Source: Locusta migratoria (Eukaryota > Arthropoda > Insecta > Orthoptera > Acrididae). Taken from it: a stretch of 64,000 nt of DNA. The notes beneath the pieces were generated by a model. It saw nothing but the letters and a program-made list of their open reading frames with translations, was not told the origin of the DNA and ran no database searches. Shown here piece by piece: positions 43,698-53,679 of this stretch; within the stretch, counting starts at the first letter, position 1, and each line of letters begins with the position of its first letter. The stretch is from the NCBI GenBank assembly GCA_026315105.1, contig CM048747.1, positions 284,855,154-284,919,153 of the forward strand, given 5' to 3'. The position numbers and the translations under genes are program-made.

Positions 43698-44520
43698 TAT
43701 GATGATGTCTCCCTATTTAGGTGGGTGCTCACAATGTATGTTCGCATTCAGAAGAGAAAGTTGGAGAAATAAATTTCGCAAATTGATCTCGCCGCAACGA
43801 ATAAAGTCTTTCTTTTAATGATTTCCATCCTAACTCGTGCATCATTTGTGTGACACTCTCTCTCCCCTATGTCGCGATAATACAAAACCAACTGCTCTTC
43901 TCTGAATTTTCTCTAAGTCGTGCGTCAGTCCCACCTGGTGTGGATCCCACAATGCATAGCAATACTCCAAATAGGAAGCACAAGTGTAGTGTAGGCAGTT
44001 TCTTTAACTGTTGCATCTTCTAAGTGTTCTACAAATGAAACATACTGTTTGGTTCGCCTTCCCTACGAACTTTGTTATGTGTTCTTTTCAATTTCAGTTG
44101 TTCATAATTGCTACTTCTAGGTATTTAATAGAATTTCGTCGTCTAGGTTTGACTAATTCATCGTGTAACTGAATTTTAACGAATTTCTTTTAGTGGTCGT
44201 GTGGTTGACCTTAACTTATTATTAAGGGTCAATTACCAATTTTGCACCATGCAGATATCTAAATAATTTTGCAGCAATAAGAGCATCATCCGTGAACAGT
44301 CTAAGAGAACTACTCAGATTGTCTCATAAATCGTATATAAAAATAAGGAACAGTAGGATCCCCGTAACACCTACCTGTGGAACGCTAATATCACATCTCT
44401 TCTCCTCGATGAATTACAGTCAATTTCAACGTACTGTGTCCTTTCTGTCAGAAAATCACAAGTCCAATCGCACAGCTGTGGCGATCACTTACAGATTAAG
44501 ATCTGAAAGTATCAGTGTCA
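43698..44520 (-). pseudogene. CR1-type LINE, right of Helitron H1
   Basis: It continues the CR1 copy cut by H1. Blocks CTTTCTTTTAATGATTTCCA, GTGTAGTGTAGGCAGTTTCT and AGCATCATCCGTGAACAGTC match the copy at 20.6-21.8 kb in order. It is decayed and non-coding. Confidence 0.8.
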
Positions 44521-45249
44521 ATCAGTGGCGCAGCCATGGGGGGGGGGGGGGGGGTTAAGGTGGCTGAAACCACCCAAAGATTAAAAAATCTTATCATTTT
44601 TTTATTGTTTCCATTTTTATTTTTTGTTAACAGGTCGGCACCGAAAATTTGAAATAGTACACAAGTAACAAATCACAACGTAACTTTAATTTGCGAAGCA
44701 CAAGTGAACGAGACAATGTGTCGCCAACTTGACGCCGGCACTGAGAACAAGTGCTGCCGTTACTGTGAGCAGTTTTAATGACGCCGCGACCAGCTTTGAT
44801 GCTGCCGCTATTGTTACTGCTTTGCTAAAGTTACGAGCCGATTGTTCATATGCGGCGACCCGCTGCTTAGCAGGTCAGCGGCGCCACCGAGTGGAATCTT
44901 ATGAACAACAAAAGTGTAATTTTAGTTCAGTTTTTACACATAGAGTCTCATGTTAATTAAACTGTAAAGACCTTTATCTTTGACTAGTACCGCAGAAGCT
45001 ACTTAATTACTTTTACGAGCTGAATACATACCCTCCATTTCCACCACATTGCTCCTCTTCCAATTTCGAATTAATGCGAGCCTACTCATTTTATTCTTTG
45101 TGCAATTGTTTTCATAGTATAATTTGTTAAATTATAAAAAGTGTAAAAATAAATCATAGATTAATAAATTCTATAGCCTTTATTTTTAAAAAAATTAGCC
45201 CCTCCCCTGGAACCAAATCCTGGCTTGTTCCACTGATGACAATTGAATT
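44521..45249. other. Spacer with a poly-G run
   Basis: About 18 consecutive G residues at 44537-44554. No gene is recognised; the 75-residue Ala-rich frame at 44729-44956 shows no domain. Confidence 0.45.
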
Positions 45250-45289
45250 TCCTCTCTCGCAGGCGAAACAAGCAATTCTAGAAATTTAA

Positions 45290-45762
45290 GATTTCAATTT
45301 GTATCTATCAGCACCGACGCACAGGATACCGTGCCCACGGGTGCGGTTCCTGTAGGGAGATGCTTGTCCTCTGTTGGTCGAGCTGATCTCTACGAGATTA
45401 CGAAAGTAACTCGTGCGTCCGATCCTTGATTGTCGTGAGTGCATTCGTGTTCTCTCGATAATCCATTTTTGTCCGGGGCAAGTCCCGGAGCTAAATTAAA
45501 TTGGTCCCAATCCCCCGGCTCCGACCAAGGTTTTCGGGAGGTTTTCCTTGGTTGTAAGGCGTATGCCGGAGCTGGTAAGCCCCTCCCACTTATTCCCAAT
45601 TGGGATCCCCCTTTGCCCCACTATCAGCTTGTCTGATATTGGCTGAATAGAACCGCGACTCTTTATGGGCCGGATCTCAAACAGCCCGCTCCACTCCTCG
45701 AAGTGGAGAATGAAAAGAGATAAGTTTTTTTTTTATTTTATTTTATTTTTTTTTTTTTTATC
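45290..45762 (+). repeat. SINE-like repeat with T-rich tail
   Basis: A GC-richer island containing GGTTTTCGGGAGGTTTTCCT and GTAAGGCGTATGCCGG, wording I associate with the body of arthropod SINE/LINE repeats, followed by a T-rich tail at 45725-45761. A Pol III head is not evident. Classification is tentative. Confidence 0.35.
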
Positions 45763-46130
45763 TATCAGCATTGTGTTTCATTATCATTTTTTGACAGTGG
45801 TTTAATTTTCAAATCATTGGAAATTTGTCCATGTTATTCATACGGCAGAATAAATGTTGAAATAATGTATCGATATTCGTTTCCCATGTTAGTGTGGTTT
45901 GTTCACTCACAATACTAGCCGGGCCAACATGGGCAAATGAAGAGTAAAAATATATTTTCTTCTGTAAACGATCGCTGTAGCGGAGGCGAAACCTTGACCT
46001 TAAGATCAATAAGAATGAATGTGTGCTCGTTAAACTGACAAATTAATTTTACATGTCGCAGTATTTTACCATGGTTTCACTTCCTTGTGTAATGTTATGT
46101 GATGAAGATGCTTATACATTATAAAGAAAG
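45763..46130. other. AT-rich spacer
   Basis: Nothing recognised. Confidence 0.4.
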
Positions 46131-46134
46131 TATA

Positions 46135-46730
46135 TGTTTGCAGCAGAATAGTGGAACGTATAGTTTTTGCGGATATTATTAACTACGTCGAAGAGAAAAC
46201 CTACTGAACCATAGTCAAGACGGATTCATAAAGTATCGTTCTTGTCAAACATAGCTCTTTATACTTATGAAGTAATGACTGCCATCCGCAAGGGCTCTCA
46301 AATCGTTTCTATATTTCCAGTTGTCCGAAAGGCTTTTGAAATTGTATCTCACAAGCGGCTTTTACTCAAATTGCATGCTCATGGAATATCTCTCAGTTGT
46401 GTGATTATATTCTTGATTTCCTGTCAGAGAGGATACAGTGCGTGGTATTGACGGACAGTCATCGAGTAAAACAGAAGTGATACCTCGCTTCCTCAGGGAA
46501 GTGTTATGGGGCGTTTATTGTTTCTTGTCTTTGTTATCGATTTAAGCGACACTGTCAGGAGCTCTTTTAGACTTCGTGGATGACGCTGGTTTATGACTTA
46601 TCTATTAGTAAAGTCACTGAAAAATGATTTAGATAATTAATGTGGTTACTGCAAGAATCGGAAACTAACCATAAATAATAGAAAGTGTGAAGCCATCCTT
46701 GTGAGCACTAAAATATATCAATTACTTATT
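46135..46730 (+). pseudogene. Decayed CR1-like RT fragment
   Basis: Pieces in shifting frames resemble an RT: SRIVERIVFADIINYVEE, KAFEIVSHKRLLLKL (motif A), the counterpart of GxPQGSVLGPLLF near 46490-46520, and a DDAG box near 46580. There are many stops and frameshifts. Confidence 0.6.
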
Positions 46731-47044
46731 TGCCCGGTCTCAAAGCCTGAGTGCACGTGTACCCCACCATTATCGAAATTTTGGTGGTCAATCGTGCAAA
46801 CATAAATGATATGGTATTTAATTTCTTAGAGGTACACTGCTGAAAACAATTAGGGGATCAGGTGAGATATCATACGCAGTTTACATATGGTAACGTACTT
46901 TATTCAGAGATTGGCTAAAATTGTAATTTGTGTGATACGATATTTTTCTGTCTCAACACTTTGAGGCTTACATGGCGTTTATTTTAAGCGAGGGACCATG
47001 GGGCTACCATAATAGTGAAAAAGTCATTCTCGTTGCCCTCTACA
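46731..47044. other. Spacer, nothing recognised
   Basis: Possible terminal sequence of the Tc1 element (GGGGATCAGGTGAG at 46855), but the match to 49.25 kb is weak. Confidence 0.35.
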
Positions 47045-47712
47045 ACTACATCTACATGGGATACTCTGCAAATCACAGTTAAGTGCCTAGCAGAGGGTTC
47101 ATAGAACCACCGTTATACTATTTATCTCCCATTCCATTCTCGAACAGCGTGCGGGAAGAAAGAACAACTGATTCTCTCCGTTCGAGCTCTGGCTTCTCGT
47201 ATTTTATTCTGATGATCATTTCTACCTATGTAAGTGGGAGTCAACAATATATTTCCGCGCCGGCCGCGGTGGCCGAGGGAACTGAGGCGCCCCAGTCACG
47301 GTTTGCACGGCCACTACGGTCGGGAGTTCGAATCCCCCCTCGGGCATTAGCTGGTTCATAAGTAGTTTTTAAGTTTAGGGACTGATGACCCCATAGTTAA
47401 GTCCCATAAGCTATACAAACATATTTTTTTTATTTTTATTTTTTTATTTTATTTTTTTATTTCCGCATTCGGAGGAGAATGTTGGCGATTGGAGTTTCGT
47501 AAGAAGTAGCCCACGCCGCAGCGATAAGCCCCGTTGTTGTAATGATTCCCATCCCAGATCCTGTATCACTTCCGTAACGCTGTCTCCCCTGTATCGTGAC
47601 AATACGAAACGAGCTGCTCTTCTTTGGACTCTTTCGATGACCTCCATCAAATCCACCTGATAATGATCCCACACTGGGCAGCAATAATCCAAAAAAGGAG
47701 TATGGTGTGTGA
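47045..47712 (-). pseudogene. CR1-type LINE 3' end interrupted by a SINE
   Basis: The minus frame 47467-47752 encodes FLDYCCPVWDHYQVDLMEV, ERVQRRAARFVLSRY and VIQDLGWESLQQR, the C-terminal block of CR1. The 3' end lies at about 47045 (ACATCTACATGG in plus). The SINE at 47259-47457 splits the 3' UTR part. Confidence 0.85.
47250..47466 (+). repeat. SINE in CR1 3' region
   Basis: Body 47259-47457, same family as at 17.5 kb, with B-box AGTTCGAATCC and a long T-rich tail. The target duplication TATTTCCGC is at 47250-47258 and 47458-47466. It lacks the usual GGATATTTGTGCCGTCC part after the B-box, an internal deletion of about 25 bases. Confidence 0.88.
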
Positions 47713-48035
47713 TCACCTCGGACGTCCAGTACAGCTGCGTAGTACAATGCACAATGGAAAATATGAGGTTATTAGCCTGATCTTGAGAGATATCTTCCTA
47801 GAGTGCAATATCCAGCTTTGCAACCGTTCTGAGAGGTGCAGTGCATCCCAGACATGCTCAATTAGGTTTAAGCCGATGAACAAGCTGGCCAGTCCATTCG
47901 TTTAATTCCCTTAACTTCTTGCTTGTTCTCCACTAATGCAGATCTGTGGAGACGAGCGTTATTGTTCACTAGAAGGAAACCATTTCCAATGGCACCAGTG
48001 TAGGGCACAACAAAAGGTCTAAGGTTCTCGACACT

Positions 48036-48238
48036 GCCGCGGCGGAGCGGCCGAGCGCATTGAGGCGCTATGCTATGATGCGCGAAGCCGTTCCCCGTCG
48101 GGGTTTCGAATCCCCCCTCGGGCATGGATGGATTGTGTCGTCTTTAGTATAAGCTAGTTCGTAAGTAGTTTGTAAGTTGAGGGACTGATGACCCCGCAGT
48201 TAAGACCCATAAGCTTTACAAACATTTGAACATTTTTG
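48036..48238 (+). repeat. SINE in the Tc1 pseudogene, variant head
   Basis: The head is GCCGCGGCGGAGCGGCCGAG, with a different middle (GGCGCTATGCTATGATGCGC) but the same body (GGGACTGATGACCCCGCAG). This head variant also occurs at 50.6 and 61.7 kb. I could not define a target duplication. Confidence 0.82.
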
Positions 48239-48645
48239 ATTTCGTCTCTATACCTCTGAGCACTCAAAGCACCATTCTGAACGACGTAGTGGGCCGTAAG
48301 TCAGCCAATACTGACTCCTGCCCAGAGCATTCGTCCACCACCATGATATGGTGATGTTTTCTGCACTTAATCAGTATTGTTCCACGTTCTCTCCAGATGA
48401 CGGAACGATGATTGCCCTGCTGAACATAAAATCTTGACCTTTCTGTGAATAGAATCCGGCGTCATTCGTTACGACTCCAATCCTGATATTGCTCTGCCCA
48501 GTTTCTGCGGGCTAATCAGTGTCGTGGTTTTAAGGAGACCCACACCATAGGTCTCCGTGCGTAGAGGTCACATTCCCGAAGACCATTTCGCACTGTCTGA
48601 GTTGACATTGCACGTCCTGATCTGGCTGGAGGATGCGTTGCAGCT

Positions 48646-48867
48646 GAGATGTATTCAAAATGTTCAAATGTTTGTTAAGCTTAAGGGACTTAACTACAGG
48701 GTCATCAGTTCCTAAACTTACAAACTACTTATGAACTACCTACAACTAAGGACGGCACAAATATCCATGCCCGAGGGGGGATTCGAACCCCCGACCATAG
48801 TGGCCGTGCAGACCGTGACTGAAGCGCCTCAGTTTCCTCGGCCACCGCGGCTGGCGAGATGTATTCA
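48646..48867 (-). repeat. SINE in the Tc1 pseudogene
   Basis: Body 48658-48855 in minus orientation, main head type. The duplication GAGATGTATTCA (12 bp) is at 48646-48657 and 48856-48867. Confidence 0.92.
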
Positions 48868-49080
48868 GCCTCCTGTCTCGACGGGCTGTTAAACGGAGAT
48901 AACGGTCATCTGTTGTTGAAGTTACCCGAGGAAGACGTCGGCATTGCCTTCTTTTAACGGTAGCTGCTGTCTCAAGTCGCTTGCAGGTCCTGGAAATTAC
49001 ACTTTCGGACACTCCAATAACTGCAGCCACCTACTTCTGTCCGCCCCGCTCCCAACTGCTCTCCATGTCATAGCTTGAGA

Positions 49081-50079
49081 TCAGTCACGTTGTATTTGCA
49101 TTGCTCTACCTGCTCAATACGCTATCTGAATCCAACTGCTTGTGTTATTCCGTTTGGTAGAGAAAATATAAGTCAACAACAAACAATCCTTTAGCAAGTT
49201 GAGAGGTATCTCATACTGTCTTTGGTCTGTAATGTCAAATATGCTCTTGAATCCCCTGTGTCTCTATGAATAATAATATACACATCAATAAGGATTAGTT
49301 TCTGCAAATTTTTACTAGTGGGAATCACTATTGCTTGAGACATCTTGGATTCTCGGAATTGCGGGCTCCCTCACCACATCAAGTCCTCATCTCTCAGAGA
49401 CGCCAGACAGGCGTCCTGTGTACTCGCTCGAGAAAGCAGTAGAACCCACACAGAAGTGTTTGTCGAAGACCATAGGTTTTTTGGGAAAGTTTATTGTCAG
49501 TGCTACTGTTCCATATCAAGGGATGCACACGGGCACCGGAGAAAGCAGAGACTCGGTTTCGTAGAATCCGCAGAGAAGAAAAATGGTCTTTCCCGGGGGA
49601 TCAAAGTTTCTGGAGATGGACCGTTTTCCCCAAAACGCATATATACATGCGCGGGGTCCGCTCAGGACTATGTCAACGCATCTTACCGGCTGCCTCGCAA
49701 GTTTGAACCGCTGTTTGTTCAGCAAGATGTGGGGGCAGAGATGTTGGTGAAAAGTTAGGTTCTTCCGATGGAAGAGCGGGAGATTGCCATGAGTTGCAGT
49801 GCTCTGGTGTGTGTAGGAGAGCTCCACAGAGTGAGGCACTCTTATGGATTTTCATTATTTCTGCCAGAGATTCGCCTGATGTCTACGTTGGTTGGGCGAT
49901 AGCTAGTTTAAAGTTCGGAGATTTAAGTGAGACTGTTTTGACTCCTATAATTGCACCGGCAATCATCTCTTGATTAGACGAATTCGTATTCGTCATGCGA
50001 TGCTACATTTTCTGTGTGGTTGCGTAGTCTTTCCCTGCGTAATGACTGATAATATTCTTCTCGCGTCTGCAGTCAGATG
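49081..50079. other. Spacer with overlapping short frames
   Basis: No family is recognised. Between 49330 and 49860 frames of 60-137 residues are open in several phases on both strands, the longest at 49345-49758 (+). This is expected for a GC-balanced stretch and no motif supports coding. Confidence 0.4.
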
Positions 50080-50310
50080 ATATCGTCAACTAGACAATAT
50101 TGCGGCAGGCCAACTGGCTGTCATCTTCAGGTGAGTACTCCAATACACTTACTTGCCGGAAACTGAGGAAGAACAGAAACAGCGGCTCCAATATACACCG
50201 CTGACGACCCATCGCGCGTGCGTGATACCAAGGTAGAGGCCCCCTAGGGGCAACACAATTAGTAGCGCGCCAGTGGAGAACATCGGCAAAACGATGGGTC
50301 GAAACAAGAC
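50080..50310 (-). repeat. Penelope-like terminal fragment
   Basis: The minus strand contains ACCTGAAGATGACAGCCAGT...GGCCTGCCGCAATATTGTC. This is the same arrangement (CTGAAGA, hairpin, then normally GAAA, here GCAA) as in the other hammerhead-like motifs. It is probably a decayed terminal repeat. Confidence 0.45.
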
Positions 50311-50539
50311 TAGTTAAAAGAAACTGCAGGTCGAAATGAAAAACGTTGTTGTTTAAGATCAAATAAAATTTGGTTCCAAGTTTTACTTGAAGGGCAGCCG
50401 TTGTCCCTATTAATAATATTATCGGCTATACGAATTTTCATTAATTGTTTAAGAACACATTCCCAATAGCAAGAGACAGGAGCAATCATTCTTGTTTCAT
50501 TATATAACATCTTGTTTCCCTCATTCAGATGACGTTCAG

Positions 50540-50752
50540 CAACATACGAAAAATGTTCAAATGTGTGCTAAGCTTAAGGGACTTAACTGCGGGGTCTCTA
50601 AACTTACAAACTACTTATGAACTACCTTATACTGAAGACGATACAAAGATCCATGCACGAAGGAGGATTCGAATCCCCGACGGGGAACGGTCTCCCGCAT
50701 CGCAGCATAGCGCCTCAATGCGCTTGGCCACTTCGCCGCGGCCAACATCCGA
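50540..50752 (-). repeat. SINE, variant head
   Basis: Body 50551-50742 with B-box GATTCGAATCC and the variant middle CGCAGCATAGCGCC (plus). Flanks CAACATACGA and CAACATCCGA form a 10-bp duplication with one mismatch, so the copy is older than others. Confidence 0.85.
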
Positions 50753-50829
50753 CTTTTCAGGTTTTCGCACAATGCAGTGTGCCGCAGTATTAAAAAAAAC
50801 TGTTGACACAGGATAAGAAGTTAAAATTG

Positions 50830-52260
50830 CAGTGGCACCACTTCAGTGTACTGTAATTTGCGGAGAGGGGGGTGTGGGGTGTGGGGAGGGGCCTGCCACG
50901 ATGTGAGGCCGACGGTGTTACTCTGGGAATGATGCAAGGAGTCGGAGGGCGGAGGCGAATGTGATGAGTAAAGGGAGGAGTCTGGAAGTGCCGGAACTCG
51001 GAGGAAGGGGGACGCAGGGGTACAGAAAGCGTGGCGAGGCGAGGGGGAGGGGCAGGAGAAGGGAGCCTTTAAGTTGGTGTGAGGGATATATGGCAGGACG
51101 GAGCTCACTCTCTGGGAGGGGGAGGTGGCGGAAGTTGCCCTGGTACAGGATACGGAGGTTGTGTAGGTGTAGGGCGGGAGTGTCGCGTTGGTAGCGACGC
51201 GACTACGTACGGATATCTAAGGAGAGGGGTGACTATAGGATCGATGGAGTCCAGCTTACAGATAATATATAATTTACGGAGGTGTTCCAGGAAAAGGAGG
51301 AGGTGCGGGAAGGGGATGAGATCATGGAGGATCCGCGTGGGTGACGGTACGCAAGGCGGAGCATATGGCGTTTTAGGATTTGGGCGGCTATGTAGATTTT
51401 TTTTTGGTGGTGGGGGGGGGGGGAGGGAACGGAGGTCTTGAATACATTGAAGGAGTAGAGGAGGCGGCGGATCAAGGACTTGTAAGTATGTAGCATGGTG
51501 GGGGGGGGGTGGAGGCCGAAGTCCGGCCAGGCAGGAGTTTCAGGAGGCGGTGGCGGTTATGAGCTTTCTGATGGATGGTTTAGAGGTAGGGAGTTCAGGT
51601 GAGGAAGCGGTGCAGAATAATACCAAGGTATTTCAGTATGGGGATGAAGCAGAAGGGACGGTCATAAAGGGCGAGATAAAAATCGTGGCATCGGAATGAA
51701 GGAGTGGTGCGGCCGATGAAGATTGCCTGGTTATTTTCAGGATTTACTGCGAGGAGCCACAGGTAACACCAGGAGGAAAATTATGTAGGATGGTTTTGGA
51801 GGAGACTGTGGGAGCGTTGAAGGGTGGGAGCGAGTGGAAGCAATGTTGTGTTGTAGCGGATTGTAGGAGATGAACAGGTGGGGCCGGTTGGAGCAACACC
51901 ACCTAGAAGACAAGGCCTTCCAACAGGCCGTGCCTACGTCACACCTAGAGGCCGCGGCTGCCACCTCACTGGCCGTTGGCTGGGGCACGCCTACCGCCGC
52001 GCAGCGGCCGGCCAGTCAGATGGCGGCCGGGGCCTCTAAGTGTGACGTAGGGTAGGCCTGTTGGAAGGCCTTGTCTTCTAGGTGGTGTTGGTTGGAGCAT
52101 ATCGGCAGTATAGGGGAGATATAGGAGGGGAAAGAGAACAGAGCCCTGGTGTACTCTGGCAGAGGGAAAGAAGATGTAGGAATCGTAATTGTGGACAATG
52201 ACATACGAGGCTCTGCAGCAGAAAAAGGATGCGATATGGCGGACATAATTGCTGTTGTCG
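50830..52260 (-). pseudogene. GC-rich LINE RT fragment (Jockey superfamily-like)
   Basis: On the minus strand the recognisable order is ASYVIVHNYDSYIFFPSA, RVHQGSVLFPLLYLPYTADM (RT motif B, normally GVPQGSVLSPLLY) and, after the MITE, RPHLFI leading into a decayed YADD box. Downstream to 50830 is a purine/pyrimidine-skewed C-terminal and 3' region with G-runs. I recognise it as an abundant locust-type LINE. Frameshifts make it inactive. Confidence 0.7.
51886..52099. mobile_element. Mutator-type MITE, about 195 bp
   Basis: The element 51895-52089 begins AACACCACCTAGAAGACAAG and ends with the inverted copy. The inverted repeats run about 45-50 bp, through GGCCTTCCAACAGGCC to the TACGTCACA segment. 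It is flanked by GGTTGGAGC(A) at 51886 and 52090, a 9-10 bp duplication, which fits Mutator-like transposons. It has no coding capacity. It interrupts the LINE between ADMLQP and RPHLF. Confidence 0.85.
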
Positions 52261-53264
52261 CAGTGGCGTGGCACTTACATGCTGCGTAAGGAGCGCAGAA
52301 ACACCACGTTTGACACCGCGCCCTCGGCGTCGTGGTAAGGCCCGTGTACATGGCGACATGGCCGGGCGTGATTGGCCGCGTACTGTATTCCTGGTACACA
52401 CACTAGTTGCTGACGCAGCAGTGCATCCGTCACGCCTGGCGGGCCTGTTACCGCCTTCTAGCTAAAACGCGAACTGCCCGCTAAGTGCAACGCATCGCAA
52501 GGGTACTGAGCGCCGCGGTGTGGACATTGAGAACTGCACACAAGGTAATCGCTTTGACCACACACTGCAGAACTGTTTGCGAAGAAGAAACCATAGCACC
52601 GCTACCCGGTATCAGAAAAACCGCCGCCTCTGTGAAGAGACTGCCAGATCACGCCGACTCACCGAGTCCCGCTGCGTGTGCGCTGGGCCGCAACATAATG
52701 TTTCCGGCACACACACGCACACACACACACGTCGCTGTCCAGAGAAGGGAAACTCCCCATCGTATCCACCCTCAGTTTTAGTGGGAACAGGGCCCGAAGG
52801 ATAGCCCTACTAATTCTGACAATGAGCAGGGATCAAGTACGATGACACGAAGGAAGTATACGGAACAGTGAAAAAAGAAGCCGAGCAGAAACAAGAGACA
52901 GGCCAAGCGCAATATTTGCAGCATCGAGTGAACTGCTAAAGCCGCAGCTTTGTGGTTATGTGGTCACGATGTCGGAGTGAGAAGCAGGCGATCAGCAAAT
53001 TCGTTTTCAGATCCTCTACATATTGCCCCTCCTCGCACTTCTTTTCATAAAATGAGCATAGTGGGAAAAATTACACTTTCTGACTAATATCGCCCTAAGA
53101 AATGTACGCTAACTTCGGAAGATAATTAATTCTGGAATTTTCGGAAATATAATTCAACTTCACCGAATTACCAACATCAACTATTTAAATAAGTTAATTA
53201 ATTAAAGTAATTATAACTAGACAAAATATATAAGTTTTACATGTATGAACACTTACACTTTTTC
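52261..53264. other. Spacer, nothing recognised
   Basis: A short CA/CG-rich tract at 52709-52731. The two overlapping frames at 52485-52804 have no motif. Confidence 0.4.
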
Positions 53265-53679
53265 AGAGTCTGAAGTAGCAGGGGTAAAATATAGCGAGCG
53301 AAGAGCTATATTCAACTTGTACAAAAACCAGACACCATTATTTGAGTCGAAGGGCATGAAACGGTCACAGTGGTTGGGAAGGGAGTAAGACAGGGCTGTA
53401 GCCTTTCTCCAATGTTGTTCAATCTGCACATTGAGCAATCTCTGAAGGAATGCAAGGAGAACTTTGGAGAGGGAATTAAAGTTCAGGGAGAGGGAGTAAA
53501 AAAACCTCATGGTTTGCTGACGACGTACCAATTCTGTTAGTGACAGCAAAAGACCTGGAAGAGCAATTAAGTGGAATGGACAGTGTGTTGAAAAAGATAA
53601 AAATTAACAAGAGTAAAACGAGGGTAATGGAATGTAGTGTCAGAAAATCAGACGATGCTGAAGGAATTAGATTACGTAA
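53265..53679 (+). pseudogene. RTE-type LINE, part left of Helitron H2
   Basis: Frames encode RRAIFNLYKNQT, GKGVRQGCSLSPMLFNLHI (RT motif B), a decayed FADD region, then LEEQLSGMDSVLKK and NKSKTRVMECS. The last codons before the Helitron read RLRN, and the LINE resumes in frame at 57264. Confidence 0.85.

Larger units (their letters stand above)
47750..49080 (-). pseudogene. Tc1-type transposase broken by two SINEs
   Basis: On the minus strand AAVIGVSESVISRTCKRL is the N-terminal helix-turn-helix. Next come RLPRVTSTTDDRYLRL, the first catalytic region ILFTERSRF, and then LRPFVVPYTGAIGNGFLL, NNARLHRSAL and LIEHVWDAL. The first Asp is Glu and the second (usually DNARxH) is Asn, so the DDE triad is lost, besides frameshifts. 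Two SINEs interrupt the gene (48036-48238 and 48658-48855). The order of blocks establishes Tc1 identity. Confidence 0.88.

Noticed and set aside
46850..49260. Terminal inverted repeats for the Tc1 element at 46.85 and 49.25 kb
   Set aside because: Only a weak GGGGAT-type similarity; not enough to define ends.
49345..49758. 137-residue plus frame as a gene
   Set aside because: Several overlapping frames are open on both strands and no motif or neighbour supports coding.
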